Of a DNA stretch of 64,000 nt, positions 31,866 to 44,527 are shown piece after piece (position 1 is the first letter of the stretch; each line of letters begins with the position of its first letter). Both the position numbers and the translations under genes were made by a program. This DNA comes from Rotaria socialis (Eukaryota; Rotifera; Eurotatoria; Philodinida; Philodinidae), in assembly GCA_905331475.1 (NCBI GenBank), contig CAJNYU010002435.1, positions 91,431 to 155,430 on the forward strand. The letters run 5' to 3'. The notes below the pieces were generated by a model. The model made no database searches, was not told the DNA's origin, and saw only the letters and a program-made list of their open reading frames with translations.

Positions 31866-33488
31866 TTATTCTCCAGAACAATTTAGCTAAATTATGTTCA
31901 TATGAGAACGAGAAAAACAAATATAAACTTAAAAATTCCTGTTTTTGTGTTATGTCAGATGTTGTTTTTTGATTTTCTTTGTTCTATTCCATGTCTCCCA
32001 TTAAACTACAACGATGTATCGATCTTTGTTGATACAATTGCTGAGTTCTTCATGTTTTTTGTTTATCTCACTGGTGTGATATACTGTTTGTGTGAACTTG
32101 ATTTCCTCGTTTTCTTTTTTTGTCATAGACGAATACTCGTCTTCTACTGCATCAAACATACCACTAACTTTGTGTGTATGCTATGTGTTTAAAAGGAAAC
32201 TAGAGAAAACTATTTCTTCTTCAAAAATAGTATGTTTCTGTAACGGTTATCTTGTTTCCATCATTTGTTTCATTCCCATATATTTTTTGCCTTTCTATCT
32301 ATACGTTAAACACGTACATCTTATTCTCATTTATGTATTATATTCGTTGTTCTATCCGTATCTAACTTGAGGATGAAACAGAAACCAATATTCCAAGGAG
32401 CATGAACGCAAAAATAAAGATTCGGATATATTTAGAATTACAATTTGATCTCTATGCAACGAATTATTGAATTCCTTAAACAAATAGTCTATTATCATCA
32501 GCGGACAAAAAAATATCTTTAAATGAGTTCGTATGTGATTCACTTTGAGTCGGTTGTATATTTCTCAGTAGTCTTGGAGCAGAATAGAACAGTTTTATTA
32601 GTATAGATTTCTTGATTGACATTTTGCACAGTTCCATCTTTCCTTACAGCATGAACCAATAACTAGAGTATGTTGAGATCCTTAATTTTTTCTACAATAG
32701 TCTTTTTTAAATGTTTTTTTATCAGTCGAAAATTTAGCTAGCATATGACTTGATTATTTGGTTGAATGAACTTGCACCCTTTTCCGGGACTCTGATGTAT
32801 TGCTTTAGGTTTCTTTTTGATCGGCAAATCCTTCATTTTCGAAAGTTCTTTGACTGCAATAACATACGTACTTCTGTTCATCCATATACTGTTTTTTGCA
32901 TGCTGATATACAGAAAAATGGAGTAAACATCTTGCCGGCAAGTTTTCATCGAGTGAATTTTCCCTATGTTGATCAAACAATAAATAAACTCGAATCAATT
33001 TTTCGCTTTCTATACTCTATTCGGTGTGTAAAATTGTTTAATAAGTAAATTGACTTTTACTAAATAAGAATGTTCATGCATTCTGAAATATACTGCTTAG
33101 ATTATCGAATGCTGAGCCAGTTAAAATTTCCATGACAATAAAAATATTTACAAGTTACTATAAATATTATACAAGTGAAATTTAAAACTGTTTTCAGTAA
33201 ATACTATTTAATTAGAGTTGTTAATTATATGCGATAAAAATAATATGCAGTTCGAACATTCTTTTTGCTTTGCTAATGACCAATTAGAATAAGAGAAAAA
33301 AATAATAATAAGATAAATGCATTGTAACTATCCCCTCAACAAAATTGATTGATACTAATATTGTTTTCCATAATATTTCTTGTATATTTTATGTTTTTCA
33401 AGAAAAGCTGACAATACGCGAAATTAATAACAACAAAAAAGAAAAGGAAAAAAATATATAAATGCTACAGCTGATTTTCTCGAGATTC
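31866..33488. other. Convergent intergenic region between the zinc-finger gene and UBR7
   Basis: The 3' flanks of two converging genes. Open frames at 31902-32370 consist of T-rich hydrophobic codons and look spurious. No repeat or RNA gene is recognised. Confidence 0.5.
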
Positions 33489-35365
33489 TTAAAATTTACA
33501 ATTATCAGGAGGCATAAATGTTGTACGTTGTTGTTCTTTGCGTTTTTCTTGTAGTCCAGCAAAGAATGTTGTGACATCACTAGCTGTTAATACTCCATCA
33601 CCATTTGCTTTATCGCGAAGAAAATCTCCAAGCGATTTTTTAAATTCATGAATACCTAAAAATTAAAAAAGGCGATTCAAATGAAATTTTCCTTTTTAAA
33701 TTATGAAGAATAAAATCTCTTTTTTACCATGTAAAACTTCCAATTTTTTTGCATGATCAAGATTTTTCAATGACTCTGTTAAGATTTTATCTGCATCTAG
33801 ATTTTCAGTTTTCGCTAATGACTGCTTTTCGTATTCTTGAATAGCATCGTCATCATTAAATACGATCATAAGGTTTGAATCATCATATAATTTCTAATAA
33901 TGTTGAAAATTTAAGAAGAAAACGAAATTAGTACAAATAAACTCTTACTTGACATTGAACACAACGGCATAATCGTTTTCTCCAACCATCACGTAGAAAA
34001 ATGGTACGAAGTTCTCGACTATTATTATTGTTTGAAACAAGTAAACATGACGGACTATTACTAGCAGCTAGATTAATAACAACGGAATTCAATGAAATGA
34101 AAATAGCATGGAGAAGTTACCAGCATTGTTTTCTACAGGAGATGAAGTAATTGCAAGAGATTCTAAAAGAGAAAATAATATTTCCATATTATATTATATT
34201 CTTTTTTTTTACCATCATAATGAATTAAAAATGGATATTTCAATACACATCCTTGACATATCATGTCCGATTGATCAGCTTCATTTTCTTCCATTGGTAA
34301 TGGAACGCCCAAATGCTTAAACAAGAAGTAATGTTTTGAAATTGATTAATAGAAAATGACATCTAAAGATATTATTTACTTGACTGTGAAACCAATCTTC
34401 ACAGATCATACATTGAATCATGGCATCATCATCACCTGTCTATTATGAATAAAAGAAAGCTTATTTGTAATCCTAATTAGTAAATAATCTACCGTTGATT
34501 CTTTATCTGGATACGGACGTTTACATGTGCAATACAAACCACGAAAATTATCATCATATTTATTAGCTGCATTCGTTGAATCTTTATTCTAAAAAGTAAA
34601 ATTCATTTTATGATGAAGATATTTGCATAGAAATAATCCTAAAGTATGGAGATGTAAAACAGGATTTAGCTGCTGTTCATAATTAAAGGAAGGTTTATTT
34701 TAGTCTATATGTATTCTGACAAATTATTTCACGGCTATTTCAATCAACCCTTCAAAAATATCATAGGAAAGTCATTGATATATAGAATATCAAGTTGACT
34801 CAGAATATTTCCTCCTATAGCTAATTAAAAATTTGTTTGGTTTTTGGCTGTGTTTCATGGTAGCATTCATTTGTTGCAACAGAGATTTCTTACTGGATAA
34901 AGTTTACAGGGTTGATGACTTAATTTTGAATTTCCACAATCGCATCGAAAAAATCTAAAAAATGGAAGTTTTCTTCCGTAAATATTCCTATCCAACATCA
35001 AGTAAACTGCCTACCGTCGCGTATATAGTTCATTAACTTCATGATTACTATGACAATGAAATGCACATGCCGCACAAACACCAGCTAATTGCTCATTATT
35101 ATTATTATAACAAGTCATGCAAACAAATAAAGCTTGCCGGTGTACATATCCCTGAAGAACAATAAATTTTAGTTTTACTATGATTCTACTTGTTTTTTAA
35201 AGTATACATCACCTGTGAGTATGTACATGTATCCGTATCACAATTACCATAGAGTGCACGTTCTCGATCTAGTTCTGCTTCTTCATCATCGATTTGTTCA
35301 AGTAGTTCACTGCATGTTACTATGTTTTCTTCATCATCATTGGTTGTCACTTGATTAGTAGACAT
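33489..35365 (-). CDS. UBR7: UBR7-type E3 ubiquitin ligase (UBR box plus PHD finger)
   Basis: Ten exons on the minus strand: 35365-35213, 35151-35015, 34954-34894, 34588-34493, 34439-34380, 34315-34213, 34162-34121, 34067-33949, 33893-33728, 33655-33489. All junctions are phase-consistent, giving 367 residues (human 425). After an acidic start, the UBR box spans about residues 45-115 with CMTC, GVCAACAFHCHSNHEV and FRCDCGNSKL. A PHD-like finger covers about 136-195 (YCTCKRPYPD, MIQCMICEDWFHSQHLG, MICQGCV). The C-terminal part keeps WRKRLCRCVQC and a final HEFKKSLGDFLRDKA ... VTTFFAGLQEKRKEQQ. In mammals UBR7 is nuclear and is reported as a histone H2B K120 ligase. The linker after the PHD finger is shorter than in vertebrates. 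None of the exons is long enough to stand out alone. Confidence 0.93.
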
Positions 35366-36479
35366 TGAATTTTTCTAGTACAACAAAATAAAAATCATAG
35401 ATATAAAAGACTTAGCAACAGAAAAACTATTTTTTGTTATGAAATTCAACATTAAACGAGAAAAAAATAGTTTCACATTCGTCTTCATATTATTCTAAAA
35501 AGTCAGAGTTTTAAATTGAGACATAGATTGGAATATTCTAAGCATTGTAGAAAATATTATTATTGCACAAGAATTGATTCTTTTTTTAATTCATTGTAAA
35601 AGAAAGCGTAGTATTCAGTTTTCATTGGCCTTGACACTGTATAAAATGTTGATTTCCTGATTGTCTTTCAGCGAAGAATCGTTTCTTTTGCTCTAGCATT
35701 CGATAGATTTGTTAACATTTTAATAATTCAATTCTTTCTTGATTTACACGAAGAAACAATTGATTGAAACACTTTCAAGATTTTTCTTTAAAATATACCG
35801 ACATTTCCGATGATACATCTTCGACAGTATAACATAGCTGTTTTTTCATATATTCATTTCAACGAAGTGTAACTAAGATCTTTTGTCACATGTTAATATA
35901 CGAATGCATATGAACATTATCCATTCGAGAACGAGAGTACCACAGGAAAGTTTCTTCGAATGAGTCTCGAAAATTTAAAATTGTTCTAGTATACACTGTG
36001 ACATCAAACTCAATTAAAAAAAAAGAAAATCATGAAACTTGTTGTTTTATTTAAATCTGTGTCCAATAATTGAGATTGTTCAATGAAAATACAATTAAGT
36101 TTAAATTTTTGCCTTTTCAACGAGTGCGTTTAATGATGAAATTGCTTCAAGATGAAAGTTGCTTATTTCTTTTCATCAGACAACATTACATACGCTTACC
36201 TATATTAGTTCTCGGTTACTAGTTAAAGTATTTTATTTCGCCGATGTTTAAAAATGTATTTTCTAGAACAAATCAAAGAAAGAGAGAAGATAATAGGTGA
36301 TGACATGATGTCCTAGAACAGTGCAGTAGATTAATAGAAAAACAAGAGAAAGTAATAACGTTAAAAACACAACAACAATGATAACAAGGTCATTCATCCG
36401 CTTCGGAAGCATCAGTTGCAAACACACAAACACGCACACATATTTGATGTCTATTTGTTCTTAACTATTGATTGTTCAT
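35366..36479. other. Intergenic region between CCT8 and UBR7
   Basis: The UBR7 upstream flank and CCT8 3' flank (both minus strand). AT-rich, with an ACACAAACACGCACACA run near 36421. No gene is supported. Confidence 0.5.
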
Positions 36480-38906
36480 CTAATCATCATTATCCCATCC
36501 TTTGTTCTCTTTTTGCTTAGGTCCACCAGCTGGCTTAGCACAAATAATTTCATCGACACTTAAAACCGTACAAGCAGCTTTTGTTGCAAATAGAACGGCC
36601 CATTTTTTTGTTACATATAAATCATATAACTCATTTAATTTAACATCACCTGTTTCATATGTTATATCATTTGATTGAGTTGCTTCAGATTGCATTTGTC
36701 CAACAACAAAGCCCAGATTTGGATTATCATGGTGGCCAACATAAAGCTTAGCCAATATTTCAGTACTTTTAACACCTGAGTTTTCAGCGAGAATTTTTGG
36801 TATGTATTCAAATGTTTCAGCAAAACGTTGAATAGCATATTGTTCAATACCGGGACATGTACGAGCATATTCCGTAAGTTTAGATGCTAATTCAATTTCC
36901 GTTGCACCACCACCTGGTAATAAAACTGGATCGCGTGTCAAAGCTTTGAAATTGTTGACAGCATCATCGACAGCTCGTTCACAATCATCAAGAATCTAAA
37001 TAAAAATTTAAAAAAAAAGTTTTTAGTGCAATCTCTCGAATATTTAATTTTACAACACAATGTAACTGCTCTTACTAGTCATAGGGAAGTGGTATCAACG
37101 AGTATTTCCTGTTATTAATATACAATCTTGAATTGTATATCAACTAAGTCTGTGATGATCTGGGACTAGTGTCTATGGGACGTCCAAATTTTTACTACTA
37201 GATTTTAAGACTATTTTTGTTTTGTTATCAAGTGCAACTTACTTGATCAGTTGATCCACGTAAAATTAATGTTGCAATATGTGATTTAGCATGTTTAAAA
37301 ATAATAACATGCGTTTCACCAATTTCATCAACAAAAATTGAATCACATGCACCCATTTCTTCATGTGTTGGTGTACGTAGTTTTGGTAAAACTACGGCAT
37401 CAATTGTTTTTGCAACACGGCGTAAATCAAATTTTGATTGTAAACGTACAGCCATTATTTTGTATTTATTTAAAAAGTGAAGAGCCATTTCACCTACTTT
37501 ACCTCCACTAACAATAACATTAATACCAGCATCAGATAATGCTTTTATTTGTATTTCAATACTTGCTTCTTCATCTTTTGAAAAAGCTAATAATTCATCA
37601 GCTGATTTTAATAAAACTGTTCCTTTAGTTTCTGTTACTTGAATATCAATTGGACAACTAAATACAGCAATTCTTGCTTGATTGACTTTTGTTATTTCAG
37701 ATTCTACTTCACGTTTTAATGCCATGCCTGGTATCATTGTTGATTGAAGTAAACCTCCACCTAAGATTTTACATATACGAACATTATCAACATTAAATGA
37801 ACTTGATGAATCGCTTCCAGTTACTGTTAAACATGCTTTTGTCACTAATTCACCTAAAAATTCATGATAACCAAATAATTTACTTCCAATAGCTGTTTGA
37901 AGAACTTTCGAAACCACCTTTTCATTGTCACGTAAATTTTCTTTTGTTAAATTAACTTTTATTTCAAATGTTGGTAAGAATTCAAGTGTTTTTTTTAATG
38001 CTAAATTATAACCATCAATAACTTCACTTGGTGATAGACCCATGCGAAGAAGACTTTCAGCATTTTCAAGTAGTTTAGAACCGAACAGTATCACATAATT
38101 TGTACCATCACCGATTTCTTTCTCTTGCATATCACTGGCTAACATTAAGATTTTGGCTGCTGGATGAACAACATCAATTTCACGTAGAATTGATGCAGCA
38201 TCATTGGTAACAAATAATTTTTCAATATGATTTATAACCATTTTATTTAAACCATTTGGACCGAAACTTGATGTTGTTGTTTCGCATAGTTCTTTACAAG
38301 CGCCAATATTACGATAGACAGCTTCCTCAAGACCTAAAAAATACGAACACAAAGATTATTTTAAATTATATTTAACATAGTAAAAATTGCTGAGATCTAT
38401 TAAGATAATTAGAATTTTTCTTTCAAAAAAAGATTTTATTTTTGAATAGCCGAAGTTAAATTAACATTTTTTTTTATATGAGAAGAGCCGAAACATGTCA
38501 ATATACGGTTTTGCTTCTGTGGGCTATCTTTTCGAAGTTATTCTCATTCTACTAACTATTTGTATTTTTGGCAATATATTGATGAAATTATCGATGTAAG
38601 AAAATTGCAATTTCAAACAATATAATATTCCTCAAATATCAATTGACTTTCCCTGGTCTTGTAGATCAATTATGATCATATAAGTCACTACAATTCTGCC
38701 TATGATGGATCCTGGGATTTTTTCTCATCGGTCGCAAACGGTTTTACAAATGAACAAAAATTTCAATAGCTTAATGAATCAATAGCATCTTTTTTGGATT
38801 TATCATAGCGATCAAAATAGATATTGGCTTGCTTACCATGCATGTATTTTGAACCTTCTTTCATCATTGAAGCGAAACCTGGTGCTTTTGGTACACGTAA
38901 AGCCAT
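36480..38906 (-). CDS. CCT8: T-complex protein 1 subunit theta (CCT8)
   Basis: Three minus-strand exons, 38906-38837, 38333-37243 and 36995-36480, in phase, give 558 residues (human 548). It is a subunit of the cytosolic TRiC/CCT chaperonin that folds actin, tubulin and other proteins. The start MALRVPKAPGFASMMKEG is the theta-subunit signature. ATPase motifs are present: FGPNGLNKM (about 47-55), TNDAASILRE, GDGTNYV (98-104), SGGKVGEM and GGGATEIEL (from 415). The C-terminus ends AKPAGGPKQKENKGWDNDD, matching the theta tail AKPAGGPK...WDDD. Introns are 503 and 247 bp. UBR7 lies upstream on the map but downstream in transcription, 1.1 kb away. Confidence 0.97.
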
Positions 38907-41900
38907 ATTGATTGTTTAATAGATGACGATAAAATTACTTGTATATGTATATCTGAAATTAAAGTAAACCTGATGTTTAATTAAATACATCTAGGTTGTA
39001 TCTGAAGAATTTTTTGAAAATAAAAAAGAACGTCTTAGAGAAGTGTATAGTTCATAAGGGTTTCAAAGTAACTGCTTCTGTGTAATGGTACTAATATTAC
39101 AGTTATGGTCAAAATAGAAATTGTTCCATGACATATTTTTTCAAATGTCCTCCTTGTATTTTCAAGACGTTCAGTAGTAGAATAACTTGAAGATATAAAT
39201 ATTTTATCTATCAGATGAATAGCAATGCCCTAATTCCTAAGTTTCACACTAAATATAACATATATTTGGTAGTTAGGTTCATCGAATGTGGTCAAGTTTA
39301 CCAATGTCAACTAGCCAGCTTTGGTCGCCGTTGGATGCTTAGCATGAATGGGTTGTTTTTATTACTACGAATATAAGATCGGCAATTAGAAAACCTAGAT
39401 ATTCGTACGTCCGTACTCATAACTATTAAGAGTGAAATTATCATAGAACGGCCTGTACTAAGATTTTTCTCCGTAATGAGACTGGGATTCTCTTTCTAAC
39501 TCAAGGACGAATCATGCCTTCAATGTAATTAAGCTTTAAAAAATGCAATACTTATTTCCTAACATATTGGAATAAATCTAAGTATAAAAACAATTCATCT
39601 TCATTACTAGATCTTATATCGTGATGATTTTTGAAAACAAATCTATACCGTAGCCAATAGCATCAATATACTTACGAATGGAACTGGTATTGAGATTATT
39701 CTAAGAAAAAAAAAGAATTTCTATTCTACATAAAGTTACAATTAGAATGATGGCCGAACATGGAAGCCACATACATTGATCGCATGTGTCAGCTGTTTAC
39801 GCCGATCTTATTCAATCTTGATAGGTATATTATTCGATTCCGTCGAATGTTTTTTCTTCTTTTCAAGATCCAGCTTCAATTAGATTTGCTGTTACTAGTT
39901 CAGCGCATCCAAATCAATGTTTACGAATTCATGAACCATTCGATTTTTTCTAAAAAAGTTACGTGAATTCATTTTCTTAAACAATTTCACGCGATAAAAT
40001 GTAAGATTTCAATTATTGGTATAAATTTTTCTTTCGTATTTGACCGTGGCCAACACTATCAAAGACTACATTATATTGTTTACATAGGATCTGCCTGTTC
40101 ATTCAATACACACTACGTATCCATTGGCAATATATGTTTGCGTAATAATTAACATTATAATATTTAATGAACAATGAGAAAGTATACTACAAACCTTCTC
40201 AGCAGTACATACAGCATATATGACTGAAACAGGTATGATAATTACTTTTGTTGACTGAAACGTAACGGCCGGTACTAGGTCCATCAAATGATGTTGCAGT
40301 AGAAGAAAAAAGAAGCTTCTTCCAGTTACCATTATTGTTGTTCTACTACTTAGTTTGTTTGATTGGATACAAAATTACAAGTTGCATAGTTTCCTTCACG
40401 ATAAAAGTAGTTTATATATTTTCGAAATATATTATGTTAATTACTATCTTCGTAGATTTAATCATTCATAATTCTATGTTATTTCTTTTTTATCATTGAC
40501 ACATGCTGACATCTATCAAAAAAGAGAACTTACAAAATATTTTATGAAAAATTAGATCTCGATCATTAGGTTCGCTTTGATAAAACGAATTCAATGATCG
40601 ACCATGAAGATTTCCAATTAAAAAAAACTCAAATTTATACAGATTTCTTTGAAGATATTCTACAGCTTTGTAAAAAACAACAACGAAATACTGATGATAA
40701 TCAACATTTCACTAATAAGTTTGATCGTCTATTTCTCATGGAATATTAAATATTAAATTTTTATGTATTCGTTGTGAATTGTCTCACAGAACTAAATGAT
40801 TCAGAATATAGAAATATTGATTAACAATGAAAAATACGATTGATAATAAAAAGTATGCGACTCATTAGCCAGAAAGTATTATAATTCGACGTAAAACAAA
40901 TACTAGCTAAGTATGTACAAGTAAATCCTATTAATAAGACGATTCACGTGAAAAACTGTATGAATTTCTAAAACAATAATGACCAATCATGATCAACTCT
41001 TCAGGTTGCAAATACCTTAAACTTGAATATAACTCTCTAGTGTTGATCAAATTATATGGTGGTAAAATTCACATGATTTTTATTTTCTGATCTAGTAGTT
41101 ACAAATTGTTTTAGTCTAGCACTGGAATATAATATTTCTGTTTTTTTGTTTCGAATTTGATAGATGACCTGTTCACATCGATAGAAAAACTAAAGGTATC
41201 TAAAAGTAGTTGAGCATCACGCTTACGTTTAATATTCTTGTTCTTTCGTGCATTTAGTGTGGTAAATTCAAGCTTTCTGATAGAATTGTTTTTGCTGTGT
41301 TCATATGATGCATAGCGTTCGCAACAAAAAGAAACGAAAACTTTCAACAAAGTATACGGCTATTGTATTTCACTTTTCAATATCGTACGATATTTTCTAC
41401 ATCAATCGAATCAGTTAATGCTGGTGAATTTTCGCAATTCACAAACTCATTCCTATGAATTAATATTTAAAATTTTAAAGGTATAACATCTACAAAAAGT
41501 ATTCATTTGAATAGCAGCAAAAACTTAGTTTCATTGCCTAATTTTATTTCCAAAGAAATTTTCTTTTCGTGAATAATGAAAAGCATGTTTATTTGGTGTA
41601 ACTCGATATTTAAGCTCTAAAAACGACGGCAAGCAATTTTTACGACAGTAACAATTGTGCTATACTTTTATTTTTATTGATTTGTGCATAATGAAGACTG
41701 AGTTTTACATGTCGAAAAACTATATTTGATAGAAAATCAAAAGAATAATTTCCATGAACTTTCTGATTTACTCCAAACGTTTAAAAAGAAACATTTTCAA
41801 ATGGCAATAAGATCATTGAATACATGAATATTTAAATTTTCCTGTACAAACATAAACGAGAATTTACAGATTTCACGACCTCATCATCAAAGAAACGGAA

Positions 41901-43411
41901 ATAATATATGATGTCATAAATATATGACTATTTTCATTTGCACAATACTGTATAGCTAGCCTTAATATTCAACTACTTCTTTATTCGTTGATTGAATATT
42001 CAAGAATACTGATTTTTTCTTTTCGTAGACAGCAACTTTGACTCATCCTGAGTCACTTTTGTTATTGATTATGCGATGTTTAAAAGGAAGTTGCTCTAGA
42101 TATTTTCTCCAACTTTTCATCGAATGTTGTTTAAAAAACGGAAATGAATGTGGTTTTATTTTCGTTGAGTTACTTGCGCAAGAGTACCGTATGGCAAATA
42201 TTAAACGACCTAGGAAATAACACGTTAAAGATGTGTTGTTATAATTGCTCACTATATTGTTCTGTCGATAATTGAGCAAGCTGAAAAATTTTCCTCTTTC
42301 AATTTTAAATTATTCTTTGTTTACCAGGGAAAAAAATTAATTTTTCTCAATATCCTTAGTCTGATGAGCTAATCGAGATTCAAGGAGATTCGACTCCACT
42401 AAAACAGTCCGAGTATTATTTTTATTTGCATGAAAAAAACAACTTGATTGTTCAAATAGAATGTAATTTCAAAAACTGCCTCAATTAATATTTTTTTGCA
42501 TCTGTAACTTCGGTTTATCTGAAGGTGATAACAGATTTTTGTTAAATACTTTACTATATCAGAGTCAGAAATGAATACCATACAAATCATGCGGCCATTC
42601 TGGACTCTGCTATTGTCTGCGGTGAGTCTACATAATGAGAATATAAAAGAATCGAAGAATCACGTTGTTAGTTTCAAGATTAATCAAAATTATATAATGC
42701 AAAGGCAACGCTGCAACGATCTTCAACTAGTCTAGATAGAAAAAAACGAACTCATCTTCATGGAGAACGGTTAGCGAAGACTTTATATTGTTTTGAAGTA
42801 CATTATCATCTTGAAAGATACTTGTACTATTGAATACTAGAAGGAATGAATTAAATAAATTATTATTGATAAACTAATGTCTGCTTCATAATGTTAAGGG
42901 AACATCTAAATAGCAACTTTGTCTGGCAGAGTCTACTCTATGAAATTGGACCGAACATAAAAATTCTCTGGTGATCAATTTTGTTTTAAAATCCAAGAAT
43001 CTTAAAACAAAACACTAAACAGGCAATAGCATAGATTCTTTCATGACATAAAGTGAATATGAAAAAGCGAATTATAGTAAAAAGACAGGTATTTTCAATT
43101 TCAATTCACGATGCGTCATAACATCGTTATATTCTTTTTATGACTGAACATGAAGAAGCGCTATTTGTTGAAAACGAATATTTGTGAAGAACCATGAAAA
43201 TCAATTTATGCTTAAGTTATTCTTATTCTGAGGAAGTAATTTTATAGTTCGATCACTGCTTTCAGAGTATAATAAACGGAAGAATGCATAATTCATAAAA
43301 ATTTAGCACTGCACAATTTAATGAAAAAATATGTATAAATAGTTCCAAATGTATGTTAGTCGACATAGTAGTGAATCAAAACAATATCGAGTGAAATGTA
43401 TTGCAAGATGG
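38907..43411. other. Gene-poor region between CCT8 and the hAT MITE
   Basis: About 4.5 kb of AT-rich sequence upstream of CCT8. The only coding-like stretch is 40570-40749. Other frames (39760-39966, 41111-41350, 42038-42220) show no motif and have stop-dense surroundings. Confidence 0.45.
40570..40749 (+). pseudogene. Exon-like open fragment
   Basis: After an ATTAG acceptor-like site the frame reads VRFDKTNSMIDHEDFQLKK, then YTDFFEDILQLCKKQQRN and NKFDRLFLMEY before TAA, about 59 codons of coding-like composition. An internal ATG lies at 40594. No matching upstream exon or protein family is recognised. It may be the last exon of a decayed gene. Confidence 0.3.
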
Positions 43412-43419
43412 GTTTCAAT
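43412..43419. repeat. Left target-site duplication of the 165-bp MITE
   Basis: GTTTCAAT precedes the terminus. GTTTGAAT follows the other terminus at 43585-43592 (seven of eight identical). Confidence 0.7.
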
Positions 43420-43584
43420 CAGAGACGTTCACAGGGCAGGACGGTCCTGTTGTCCTGTCCTGCCCTGTCCTATAGGACAGGATGAGATTTAGATTTTTGT
43501 CCTATCTTGCCGCCCGTCAGGGCCAAGGTAGCCAACAGGACAGGCAAGGACACGAGAAAAAATTATGTCCTGTGTGCGTCTCTG
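43420..43584. mobile_element. 165-bp hAT-like MITE
   Basis: It starts CAGAGACGTTCACAGGGC and ends GTGTGCGTCTCTG, whose complement is CAGAGACGCACAC. It is flanked by 8-bp duplications with one mismatch. The interior holds repeated GGACAGG/CCTGTCC motifs related to the AGGGCAGG subterminal repeats of the 5.5-9.7 kb element. There is no coding capacity. Confidence 0.75.
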
Positions 43585-44527
43585 GTTTGAATTTCTATAT
43601 TCATTTTTCTTTCCGGAATTAAGTAATATATTAGTTTTGCTTTTTATTAACCACTATATAAAGTTTTGTGTGACTGCCGCTTTTAAAACTAAACCATATT
43701 TGTATGTATCTGATTTATTCAAATACTCTTTTCTATATCTTTGGATTTCTAAGTCATTTTGCAGTTTTTAGAATGATTTTTTACTAGAAATAATAAATGG
43801 AAACAATCGTATGTATGACTCCTCTACGGATAGTTTGTTTTGACTGAATTTGTTTAAAGTTTGGACAGCTTATTTTCTCTTGAGATAAATATTGCCAGTG
43901 TCTAATTATTTTTTAATTGAGACTAGAGATTGAAATCGAGTGAAGGTCCAGTTCTATTGATACCCCTTCTAGAATATGACCGAATAATTTGAATCTTTAA
44001 CCTCGAAGTATTTCCTAGTGATTTTTCAGCCTATCCACATCTATTAGAAGTAAAAAACTACACCGAACAATCGATGTGAATACTAATAAAACATATGTTT
44101 ACATCTTATACTGAGTTATTTAAGAAACTGAAAAAGATTTTACTACTCGAGAAATTCTACGTTTGAAAAATACATTTCAGCTGATTTCTCGAGAATAAGT
44201 GCTCGATACAGTTGCTAAGCTGGTTGTTAAAAAATTTTCTCATCTTAACAACTCTTGATATGTCTTTTCATATCCAGAGCAATCGATCTTGCTCAGTCAG
44301 TCTTATTTATCAATTTCACCATATGGTTATATCTGAAGATATGTCGCATCTATTTTAAACATGAAAACCTATCAAAGGCATGCAAAATCATCGAGCCTGT
44401 CTATTGAATTATTAGAAAGATTTTTTTTTATAGAAATTTACCAAAAGAAAAACTACAAGCATGTTCGTCGTGTAATCAAAAATTACTGAGAATATTGCTT
44501 GAGTTTTAATAGGCGAGGAACTTCTTT
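43585..44527. other. Upstream region of the WWE/ADP-ribosyltransferase gene
   Basis: AT-rich. The right 8-bp target duplication occupies 43585-43592. Nothing else is supported before the ATG at 44528. Confidence 0.5.

Noticed and set aside
31902..32370. Hydrophobic frames in the convergent intergenic region
   Set aside because: T-rich sequence gives Phe/Leu/Ile codons by chance. No ATG context, splice partner or motif supports a gene.
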